Assembly (NCBI GenBank): GCA_019347575.1
Contig: JAHWKY010000002.1
Location: forward strand, 62,001 to 126,000
Length of the DNA: 64,000 bases
Direction: 5' to 3'
DNA from: Actinomycetota bacterium
GTDB taxonomy: Bacteria; Actinomycetota; Nitriliruptoria; Nitriliruptorales; Nitriliruptoraceae
Position 1 is the first letter of the stretch, and each line of letters starts with the position of its first letter. A model generated the notes under the pieces. It was not told where the DNA came from. It made no database searches and worked only from the letters and a program-made list of their open reading frames with translations. This document shows, in pieces, positions 51,183 through 59,055 of the stretch. Position numbers and translations under genes: made by a program.

Positions 51183-52379
51183 GTGATCACGGACGATGCC
51201 AGCGCACCGCTCGGTCGTTTCGATGAGGCGGCACGGCTCGACGTCGTCCGTCGCTACGACATCCTGGATACGCCGCCCGACGGGGCGTTCGACCGCATCA
51301 CGCAGCTGGCTGCGCGGTTCTGCCGGGCCCCCATCAGCACGATCTCGATCGTCGACGTCGACCGTATCTGGTTCAAGTCGGCGCACGGCATCGCGGTGGA
51401 GCAGATCGGCCGCGACCCCGGGCTGTGTGCCTCGGCCGTGATGCAACTCGATCCCTACGTGGTCACCGACGCCAGCATCGACCCGCGGACGCTCGACAAC
51501 CCGCTGGTCTGTGGCGAGCTGGGCCTGCGCTTCTACGCAGCGGTACCGCTCACCACCCACAGCGGGTACAACCTCGGCACGTTGAACGTGATCGATGTCG
51601 AGCCGCGCGAGATCACGGACGAGGAGCTCGCGACCCTCCGCGACCTCGCAGCCGTGGTCGTGGACGAGCTCGAGCTCCGGCTCGCGGCCCGGAACCGCGT
51701 GGCCTCCGAGGCGGCGCAAGAGGCAGCGCGCCTCCGTGAGGCCATCGTTGCGGGGGTGTCGCACGAGATGCGGACGCCGCTGGCGGTCCTACAGGGCACC
51801 GCCAGCCTGCTGGACGAGCCGGACGGGCTCAGCGACGAGGAGGCCGCCTCGCTGCGCGCGATGCACCGTCGCCATCTGGCGCAGCTCGACCGCCTCGTCC
51901 ACCAGTTCCTGGATTACGTGAGCCTCGAGGGCGAGCACCCCCCGACCGTGGCTTGCGTACCCATCGACCTGGTCCCGATCGTGGAGGAGGCGTGCGAGAT
52001 CTTCGGTGACCACACGATCGCGGTCCGAGCGGAGGCCGCCGTGCCGCGGGGCCTGGGTGACCCTGCGCGGACCAAGCAGATCGTCCTGGAGCTGGTGAAC
52101 AACGCTACGCGCTTCAGCGGGGGCACCTCGGTCGAGGTGTCCGTCGCCACGTACGACGAGCGAACGGTGCGGATCGCGGTCAGCGACCGAGGTCGAGGCC
52201 TCCATCCCCACGATCTCGAGCGGGTCTTCGACAAGGGCTTCCGGGGCCGGCATAGCACGGGTACCGGTCTCGGGCTCTACGTGTCGAAGGTCCTCGCAGA
52301 GGCGCAGGGAGGCCGGATCGAGGTCGACTCGGAGCCGGGCATCGGCAGCACCTTCGCGCTGCTGCTCCCCACCGCGTAG
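51183..52379 (+). CDS. GAF-domain sensor histidine kinase
   Basis: A soluble 398-residue kinase: an N-terminal GAF domain (about 25-165; YDILDTPPDGAFDRITQLAA is typical of this class), a coiled segment, HisKA with His194 in GVSHEMRTPLAVLQG, and HATPase with LVNNATRFSGG, SDRGRGLHPHD, FDKGFRG and GTGLGLYVSK. No membrane helix is present. No response regulator is adjacent, so it is an orphan in this window. It lies between the TGA-interrupted methyltransferase and a decayed fragment of that gene. Confidence 0.92.
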   Translation: MITDDASAPLGRFDEAARLDVVRRYDILDTPPDGAFDRITQLAARFCRAPISTISIVDVDRIWFKSAHGIAVEQIGRDPGLCASAVMQLDPYVVTDASIDPRTLDNPLVCGELGLRFYAAVPLTTHSGYNLGTLNVIDVEPREITDEELATLRDLAAVVVDELELRLAARNRVASEAAQEAARLREAIVAGVSHEMRTPLAVLQGTASLLDEPDGLSDEEAASLRAMHRRHLAQLDRLVHQFLDYVSLEGEHPPTVACVPIDLVPIVEEACEIFGDHTIAVRAEAAVPRGLGDPARTKQIVLELVNNATRFSGGTSVEVSVATYDERTVRIAVSDRGRGLHPHDLERVFDKGFRGRHSTGTGLGLYVSKVLAEAQGGRIEVDSEPGIGSTFALLLPTA

Positions 52380-52391
52380 ACCGGCCCCCGC

Positions 52392-52480
52392 GCGCGTGGT
52401 CGACACCGGCTCCGGTGCGGGGCGCAACGCCGAGGCGGCGTGTCGGCAACGCCGAGTTGCGTCAGGGCTTCGCGGAGGAC
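52392..52480 (+). pseudogene. Decayed fragment of the methyltransferase gene
   Basis: Bases 52415-52480 match 50669-50735 of the methyltransferase at nearly every position (GGGGCGCAACGCCGAGGCGG, then TCGGCAACGCCGAGTT and GTCAGGGCTTCGCGGAGGA), and 52396-52416 (GTGGTCGACACCGGCTCCGG) corresponds to its SAM motif I. The roughly 90 bp between these parts in the intact gene are deleted at a GGTGC/GTGCGG microhomology. A two-base loss also breaks the frame. It is a remnant of a partial duplication. Confidence 0.8.
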
Positions 52481-52514
52481 AAGCCTGCCTGACCACGCGC
52501 GGGACCACGGGTTG

Positions 52515-52949
52515 CTACAGGACGTCCGAGGGCGGGACGACGGTGAGCTGGACGTCGATGTTGCCCGCGACGGCGTTGCTGAAGGGACAGACCTTGTGGG
52601 TCGCGTCGACGAGCGCTCGGGCCTCGTCCTCGTCGAGTTCGGGCAGGCTGACGAGCAGCTCCACCTCCAGACCGAACCGGCCCGCCTCGAACATGCCCAG
52701 GCCGACCTGCGCGGTCACCCGGGAGCCCGTGGCGTCGAGCTTCATGCGCCGCGCGACCAGCAACATGGCGTTGTCGAAGCACCCAGCGAAGCCGGCCGCG
52801 AAGAGCTGCTCGGGGTTGGTCCCCGGGCCCCCCGGACCACCGAGCTCCTTCGGGAGGGCCAGCTCGAGGTCGAGCCGGCCGTCGGAGGTGTGCACGTGCC
52901 CTTCCCGGCCGCCCGTGGCGGTGGCATCGGTGGTGTAGAGGATCTTCAT
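52515..52949 (-). CDS. ohr: Organic hydroperoxide resistance protein (Ohr/OsmC family)
   Basis: A 144-residue thiol peroxidase that reduces organic hydroperoxides. The redox pair is Cys57 (FAGCFDNAML) and Cys121 (KVCPFSNAV), and the N-terminus MKILYTTDATATGGREGHV and the conserved Arg and Glu match Ohr rather than OsmC. ATG 52949 has GGGAGGG upstream. No OhrR regulator is visible nearby. The gene ends just beside the methyltransferase remnant on the other strand. Confidence 0.92.
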   Translation of the reverse strand: MKILYTTDATATGGREGHVHTSDGRLDLELALPKELGGPGGPGTNPEQLFAAGFAGCFDNAMLLVARRMKLDATGSRVTAQVGLGMFEAGRFGLEVELLVSLPELDEDEARALVDATHKVCPFSNAVAGNIDVQLTVVPPSDVL

Positions 52950-53039
52950 CGCGTCCCTCCCGGTCGCTCCCCGTGGTGTAGTGGCTGATCGCGGCCACGC
53001 CAACGCCGCGTCGCTGCGTGACACCCGCTCGGGTGAGCG

Positions 53040-53318
53040 TCAGCTGCGCGGCGGCAGCCCCAACCGGGAACGGACCTCGGGGCGGCGCAGTGGTGGCTCG
53101 ACCTTGGGCGGCTGGCGGCGGGGCGGCAGCGCCCGCAGCAGATCGGCGCTCACGCGGGCGATCTCGGCGACCGCCTCCTCGTAGCCCGCGTCCAGCACGG
53201 CCTCGCTGGGCTGGCGGATCCCGCTGATCTTGCGCACGTACTGGCGCGCGGCCGCCTCGATCTCGTCGTCGGTCGCGGGCGGGTCGAGCCCGCGCAGCTC
53301 GAGGATGTTGCGGCACAT
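53040..53318 (-). CDS. DUF2277 family protein
   Basis: This 92-residue protein starts MCRNILELRGLDPPATDDEI and continues AARQYVRKISGIRQPS, the diagnostic pattern of DUF2277, a small uncharacterised family found widely in actinobacteria. The C-terminal Arg/Pro-rich tail (PPKVEPPLRRPEVRSRLG) is also typical. Function is unknown. Dyad copy C lies 31 bp upstream of the start. Confidence 0.88.
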   Translation of the reverse strand: MCRNILELRGLDPPATDDEIEAAARQYVRKISGIRQPSEAVLDAGYEEAVAEIARVSADLLRALPPRRQPPKVEPPLRRPEVRSRLGLPPRS

Positions 53319-53349
53319 GTCGCACCTCCCGGTCCACGCCCCACGCTAC

Positions 53350-53405
53350 CGAGTCCGTGTGCCGGTCCGCTCGGTCATGACCGAGCACCGCTACACACCG
53401 ACGCG
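53350..53405. repeat. Dispersed 56-bp dyad element, copy C
   Basis: The centre is the perfect palindrome GCTCGGTCATGACCGAGC (53369-53386); outer arms are GTGTGCCGG and ACACACCGACGCG; 20 of 28 base pairs match. It ends like copies A and B in CGACGCG and has the same length. It lies between DUF2277 and the nrdJ terminator. Confidence 0.78.
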
Positions 53406-53416
53406 CCGAACCATGC

Positions 53417-53444
53417 GGAGGGGCGCCCCGCGGGGCGCCCCTCC
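53417..53444 (-). terminator. Strong terminator hairpin after nrdJ
   Basis: GGAGGGGCGCCCC (53417-53429) and GGGGCGCCCCTCC (53432-53444) pair perfectly over 13 bp with a two-base loop, 21 bp beyond the nrdJ stop. Confidence 0.8.
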
Positions 53445-53465
53445 TTCACCCAGTGAGGTGACCTG

Positions 53466-56400
53466 TCACGAGCAGCCGCTCGTAGTGCCGCAGGACTCGC
53501 ACACGTGGCACGCCCCGGCCCGCTTCATCTTGATGCCGCAGTTGAAGCACATCGGGGCGTCGACGTCGACGCGGTTGGTCGGGGCGGGCGACTGGGGCAG
53601 CTCGGTCGCTGCCTCCGGCACCGCTGCTTCCGCGGAATCACCGTAGCCATCGGCGTCGAGCGCCTCGGTGCGCTCGCTCGTCGTCGCGATGCGGAGCGCC
53701 GCGCGCTTGTCGGCGGGCAGGTACTCGATCGCGAGCTTGCGCGCGATGAAGTCGACGATCGAGGTCGCGAACCGCACGTCGGGATCGTCGGTCATGCCGG
53801 CGGGCTCGAAGCGCATGTTCATGAACTTCTCGATGTACGCGTCGAGCGGGACCCCGTACTGCAGGCCGAGCGACACGCTTATCGCGAACGCGTCCATGAC
53901 ACCCGACAGGGTCGAGCCCTGCTTGCCCAGCTTGAGGAAGATCTCGCCGAGACCGTCGCCGGGGTACTCCCCGGCCGTCAGGTAGCCCTGCGCGTCGCCG
54001 ACCTGGAACGAGATGGTCTGGCTGGGGCGCTGCCTGGGCAGCTTGCGCCGGATCATCCCTTCTTTGACCTGGATGCCGCCGGTCTCGCCCGCCACCCCCC
54101 CAGCCTTCTTCGTGACCGACAGGGGCTGGCCGACCTTGCAGTTGTCGCGGTAGATCGCGATCGCCTTCAGGCCGAGCTTCCAGCCCTCGTAGAACAACTG
54201 CTCGACGTCCTCGACCGTCGCCTCTTCCGGAACATTCACGGTTTTCGAGATTGCTCCGCTGAGGGCTGGCTGGCAGGCAGCCATCATCTTCACGTGCCCC
54301 ATGTAGTGGATGGCGTTGTCGCCCATGGCGCACTGGAAGACGGCGCGGTGCTCCTCACGCAGGGCCGGTGCCCCGTCGATGGTCTTGTTCTCATCGATGT
54401 GGGCGATGATCGCCTCGGCCTGCTCGGCGTTGTAGCCCAGGTGCTCGAGCGCCGCGGGGATCGACTGGTTGACGATCTGCATCGAGCCACCGCCGACCAG
54501 CTTCTTGGTCTTGACCAGCGCCAGGTCGGGCTCGATCCCGGTCGTGTCGCAGTCCATCATGAGCCCGATGGTGTTGTGGCTCACGAACCCGTTGGCGATG
54601 TAGGTGACGTTGTCCGGCACCGACAGGTCGTAGGTCAGCTCGTCCTCGCCGAGCTCTGCCGAGGCGACCTCGTCGTAGAAGAAGCCCAGCAGGTGACCCA
54701 ACTCCGCGTCCGCCGTGGCGTCGAACACCTCGCTGGCCAGGCGACGCGACACCGAGGCCGTCCGGCCGAGCGCCATCAGGAGCAGCTTTCGGAAGCGGCC
54801 GTTGTGCGGGGCGACACGGTCGATGAGTTCGCGCGTTATCGGGATGTGGTCGTAGCGCGCGCTCTGTTGACTGCCCTTGATCGCAACGCCGGCGTTCTTG
54901 CGGTCCGAGATGAACCCGACCTCCTCCAGCCACGGCTCGTTGTAGGACGAGTTGAGGATCCGCAGGACCGCGAGATCGGAATCGCCCCAGCCGGAGCGGT
55001 CCATCTTGCGGGTGGTCGGGTAGCCCATCGCGAGCAGCAGCGACTGCACGTCGTGGGACAGCTGGAGCGACGTCGTCGACCAGCTCGGGTACCCGCCCCC
55101 GGCCACGGTGCCATCCGCCTCGAACAGGCCGCGCACGAAGGCGGAGTAGACCGCGCGGTCGTTGGTGTACAGGATCGCGTCCGGGATGTGCGGCTCCCAG
55201 CCCTTCCCGCTGTGGCCCGGCTGCGGCACGCGCTTGGCGAAGCCGACCGCCTCCCACCACTCGACCAGCCGGACCGAGTGGAACGCCACCTCGGTGTAGC
55301 CGACCTGCTCGGTGACGTGCGCCTCGAGGTTGAACAGCTCCTTGCCGAGGACCTTGAGGCGCTCGATGACATCCCAGTCCTCCGCCGCGACGCACAGGCG
55401 GATGCCACGCGCGTGCAACGAACCGTCACCCATGAAATAACCGACCAGCTCGGCGAGCTGCGGCGTCACCTCGCGGGGCGCGACGGCGTGACGCTCGCCG
55501 GTCCAGTAGCCCTCGCCGAGCGGCGACAGGCTCACGCTCTGCGGCTCGCCGACGAGCTGGTCCAGCGACAGCGGCACGCGATCACCGGCAGCGATGTCGC
55601 CGAAGCGCTTCCACTCCCACGTGCCGTCGGGCCGTACGACTTTGATGCGGTGCTTGGGCGTGCCCTGGATGCGGTAGCCGCGCCCGGTGTTGACCGTCAC
55701 CACGGACTCGAGCCCGTTGACGTAGAACTTGCTCGCCTCGCGGACGCCCTCGTCCGTCGCGACGTCGATGCCGAGGTCCTGCCACTGCTCCCCCGCCGGA
55801 TCCCCCAGCGAGGTCAGGCGGACGAGTCCGCGCTCGGTCGGCACCAACGTGCCACCGACGAGGCAGCCGGTAGGAGCGAGCACTGAGGCCTGGCTGTTGC
55901 GGTAGCCGTGACGCTCGCCGAGCGTCAGCGCCTCGTCCCAGGCGGTGCGGGCCGCTTCGAGCAGATCCTCTGGGACCCTGCGCGGGTCGATGTCGTCGAC
56001 CGCATCGCGGTGCTTGCCGATGACGCGCAGCATCGGCTTCTCGTTCTTCTTGTAGCCGTCGAAGGCACCCACGACGCGCGCGAACTCGGCCGAGCTGCGG
56101 TAGGCGTGCCCGGTCATCAGCGCCGTGATGGCGCCCGCCCAGGCGCGACCCTCGTCGGAGTCGTAGGGCAGCCCGATCGACATCAGCAGCCCACCGAGGT
56201 TGGCGTAGCCGAGGCCCAGCTCGCGGAACGCCCGCGCGTTCTCGCCGATCTTCTCGGTCGGGTAGCTGGAGTTGCCGACCAGGATCTCCTGGCCGAGGAA
56301 CACGACCTCGACCGCGCGCTTGAACGCCTCGACGTCGAAACGCCCCGTCTCGTAGTCGTAGAACTTCTTGAGGTTCAGCGACGCGAGGTTGCAGGCGGAG

Positions 56401-58040
56401 TTGTCGAGGTGCATGTACTCGCTGTTGTGCACGATCACGCTCTGGCCGAGCGAGATGCTCGCACTCGTAACCGCGAAGTTGTGCGTGTCATCGACCTCGA
56501 GGTCGTAGACCCGCACGGGCTCGGCCTCCTCCTGCCGACGTACCCGTTCCACCACGTCGGTTGCGTCGTCACCGTGCTCATCGACGGCACGCAGTTCCGT
56601 TCCGACGTCGAGCAGTCGAGCTTCGACGTACGCGCCCGCAGCCGTCAGGAACCGGTGCTCGGGCGTGCACACGAGCGCCAGCCCGCCGACCGTGCGGACC
56701 TCGACGAGCGACGTCGTCTCGCCGGCCACCCACACGTTCATCATCGGCCGCAGAACGTGCTTGCCGGTCACACGGTCGAACGCGCGGACCTCGGGCAGAG
56801 GCTGGCCCGCGCTTGCGAGCTTCTCGAGGCGCTCGAACTCGATGAGGCCATCCGTGGTGTCGACCAGCGTCTCGCCGACGAAGCAGCACGGGTTGGAGCC
56901 GTTGATGCGCCCCGACTCGGGCGCGGTGTGCCAGTCGTTGATGGTGGTGTCGTACTGCATGCCGGGGTCGGCGCACTCCCAGGCGGCCTCGGCGATCTGT
57001 CGCATGACGTCGCGAGCGCTGCGCTGGTCGAGGGCCTCACCGGTGGTGACGGCACGCACGTCGTAGTCGGTCTCGTCCTCGTACGCCTTCATGAACTCGT
57101 CGGTGACACGCACCGAGTTGTTGGCGTTCTGGTACTGGATCGAGTGGCTGTCGGCACCGTCGAGGTCCATGTCGAACCCGGCCTCACGCAGCACCCGGGC
57201 CTTGCGCTCCTCGGACGCCTTGCACCAGATGAAGTCCTCAACGTCAGGGTGGTCGACGTTCAGGATCACCATCTTGGCCGCTCTGCGGGTCTTTCCTCCG
57301 GACTTGATCGTTCCCGCAGAGGCGTCCGCGCCCCGCATGAAGCTGACCGGTCCCGACGCGGAACCTCCACCCTGCAAGGGCTCCTTCGACGAGCGGATGG
57401 CCGACAGGTTCACGCCTGCACCGGAGCCGCCCTTGAAGATGATCCCCTCTTCGCGGTACCAGTTGAGGATCGAGCTCATCGTGTCCTCGACCGACAGGAT
57501 GAAACACGCGCTCGCCTGCTGGGGGACGCCGGGGACGCCGATGTTGAACCACACCGGGGAGTTGAACGCGGCCTTCTGGTTGACCAGCAGGTGCTTGAGC
57601 TCGGCGTTGTAGATCTCGGCCGACTCGGCGTCGGCGAAGTAGCCGTCCTTGAGCCCCCAGGCGGTGATGGTGTCGGCGACGCGGTCGACGATCTGGCGCA
57701 CGGAGCGCTCGCGCTCGGGCGTGCCGAGCTGACCGCGGAAGTACTTCTGCGCGACGATGGTGGTGGCGTTCATCGACCACGTGGTGGGGAACTCGACGCC
57801 CCGCTGCTCGAAGTTGACCGTCCCGTCCCGCCAGTTCTTGATGACCGCGTCGCGCAGCTCCCACTCGATCTCGTCGTAGGGGTGGACGCCCTCGGTCGAG
57901 AAGTAGCGGTTCAGGCGCAGCCCGAGGCCACCGTCCCCCCCTCGCGGGGCGGTGTGCAGCGGCGCGTGTTCGGCCAGCACGATGGGGTCGGTCGACCCGT
58001 CGGCGGCGGGGTTGGGGGTGTCGTCGGTCTTCTTGGCCAT
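53466..58040 (-). CDS. nrdJ: Adenosylcobalamin-dependent (class II) ribonucleotide reductase with two inteins
   Basis: This enzyme reduces ribonucleotides to deoxyribonucleotides using a cobalamin-generated thiyl radical. From ATG 58040 (GGAG six bases upstream) the precursor is 1524 residues; removing inteins of 154 and 431 residues leaves 939, a normal NrdJ. Extein motifs include [57 protein letters not shown] (interrupted by intein 1 after the catalytic-site Cys) and [23 protein letters not shown] (interrupted by intein 2). The C-terminus is a Cys-rich zinc-like tail ([20 protein letters not shown]). The promoter carries a NrdR-box palindrome and DnaA-box-like 9-mers. Confidence 0.96.
   Translation of the reverse strand: [1524 protein letters not shown]
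54573..55865 (-). other. Intein 2 in NrdJ (431 aa, with LAGLIDADG endonuclease)
   Basis: Residues 726-1156 of the precursor: starts Cys ([17 protein letters not shown]), has block B [17 protein letters not shown]-type motifs [11 protein letters not shown] and [11 protein letters not shown], block F [17 protein letters not shown] and ends VSHN before Thr. It splits APTG from TIGLMMDCD, a highly conserved extein site. The endonuclease acidic residues (Asp in both motifs) are intact, so homing may still be possible. Confidence 0.93.
56424..56885 (-). other. Intein 1 in NrdJ (154 aa mini-intein)
   Basis: Residues 386-539 of the precursor: starts [13 protein letters not shown] (Cys1), block B [11 protein letters not shown], block F [16 protein letters not shown] and block G VIVHN before Ser. 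There is no endonuclease domain between blocks B and F. It sits directly after the NPC cysteine of the active-site loop, so unspliced protein cannot be active. Confidence 0.93.
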
Positions 58041-58076
58041 CTGAGGCTCCGGCTCCGGTCGAGTTGCGGTCGTGTG

Positions 58077-58105
58077 ATTACAGCGACGGCATCCCGGCAT
58101 GTCAA
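58077..58105 (-). promoter_or_regulatory. Sigma-70-type promoter of nrdJ
   Basis: On the minus strand TTGACA (58105-58100) is followed after exactly 17 bp by TGTAAT (58082-58077). The predicted transcript would start near 58070, about 30 nt before the nrdJ ATG. It is one of the closest matches to the consensus in this GC-rich window. Confidence 0.65.
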
Positions 58106-58155
58106 CGAGCTCCTACGAGGGTAACCACTACACCTAGGGCTCACTCCACCGGGTC

Positions 58156-58175
58156 AACCACAACATGTTGTGGTT
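58156..58175. promoter_or_regulatory. NrdR-box palindrome upstream of nrdJ
   Basis: AACCACAACATGTTGTGGTT is a perfect 20-bp palindrome; its core CCACAACATGTTGTGG resembles high-GC NrdR boxes. A related 16-mer, CCACAAGATGTTGGGG, lies upstream of nrdR at 61457. It is about 50 bp upstream of the -35 hexamer. Confidence 0.75.
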
Positions 58176-58238
58176 CCACAGGGTTGTCCGCAGGCCATCC
58201 ACAGGCGCATCCACGCCATCGGGGCCGGGTTGTCCACC
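58172..58238 (+). promoter_or_regulatory. Cluster of DnaA-box-like 9-mers upstream of nrdJ
   Basis: GGTTCCACA (58172), TTGTCCGCA (58184), CCATCCACA (58195), GCATCCACG (58207) and TTGTCCACC (58230) each differ by one or more bases from the high-GC DnaA box TTGTCCACA and lie on the same strand 11-23 bp apart. The cluster begins at the edge of the NrdR palindrome. DnaA control of nrd genes is known in E. coli; here it is inference. Confidence 0.5.
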
Positions 58239-58339
58239 GCTTGCCCTTCGCTAGCAGCGCGCCTGGCGCACGTTCGGCTCGTCCCACCGCCCACCGGGCT
58301 GCCGGAAGGCAGCCCTCCCCCGTACGCACGGAGGCGTCG

Positions 58340-59044
58340 TCACCGGCGATCCTGCGGCGGCGTCGGTGCGCGAGGCGCGGGAGCAGTGTCGCCCCGCGCT
58401 GTGACACGCTCCGGTGAGGCGCCCCGAGCGAGTCCGCGCAGCACGACGGCCGCGGCTAGCGCGAGCCACAGGTCCGCCGTGGTGTTGAAGAACCGCTGCT
58501 GCAGGCCACCGAGCGCATCGGTGACGCCGGCGGTGCGGATGACGAAGCCGGCCGTGGCGATCGCCCCGAGCAGCCACGACCAGGCGGCGAAGCCCGGCTC
58601 CTTGTGGCGCACGCGGTAGCCGAACGCCAGCGGGGCGAGCACGAGCGCCAGGTAGCCGCTGCCGGCGGTGATCACGTGCACCGAGTCGTCGAACGTCGTG
58701 CCGTACCCCGGACACGCGGCCGAGCACGGGAAGAACGCGACCGCCGCGGTCATGACCCCGGAGTAGACCACCAGCCACGCCCCGAGGGCCCCCCTCCCCG
58801 GGAGTCGGCGGTGCAGCGTCCAGGCGAAGGGCACCAGCAGCACCCCGGTGATGACCAGCACGGCGGTCATCGTCCGCGCCTGCTGGACCGGCGCCCCGAC
58901 GGCGTACAGCTCCGAGATCGCCTGCCGCAGCGGGTCGTAGCCGCGTCGCGTCGCCCCCAGCACCGCCCACGTCGCGACGTAGGCGGCGACGCCGCCGATA
59001 CCCGCCCAGGCGACGGCGCGATCGACGCCCGCGAGGGTGCGCAC
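58340..59044 (-). CDS. DUF998 family membrane protein
   Basis: A 234-residue protein with about six membrane helices beginning RTLAGVDRAVAWAGIGGVAAY; the pattern YDPLRQAISELYAVGAPVQQ and FFPCSAACPGYGTTFDDSVHVI identifies DUF998, a family of uncharacterised membrane proteins. GTG 59044 has GAGG five bases upstream; the frame remains open to 60016 but that part is antisense-like. It follows the amidase stop by 11 bp and is probably cotranscribed. Function unknown. Confidence 0.82.
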   Translation of the reverse strand: MRTLAGVDRAVAWAGIGGVAAYVATWAVLGATRRGYDPLRQAISELYAVGAPVQQARTMTAVLVITGVLLVPFAWTLHRRLPGRGALGAWLVVYSGVMTAAVAFFPCSAACPGYGTTFDDSVHVITAGSGYLALVLAPLAFGYRVRHKEPGFAAWSWLLGAIATAGFVIRTAGVTDALGGLQQRFFNTTADLWLALAAAVVLRGLARGASPERVTARGDTAPAPRAPTPPQDRR

Positions 59045-59055
59045 GGGGACCTCGG

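Noticed and set aside
53505-55886. A 793-codon plus-strand frame within nrdJ, and the similar 738-codon frame at 55908-58124
   Set aside because: Both are antisense shadows of nrdJ; the nrdJ frame has complete extein and intein motifs.
58041-58160. Possible cobalamin riboswitch before nrdJ
   Set aside because: Class II reductases are sometimes near B12 riboswitches, but I see no B12 box or typical stems, and the predicted leader is only about 30 nt.
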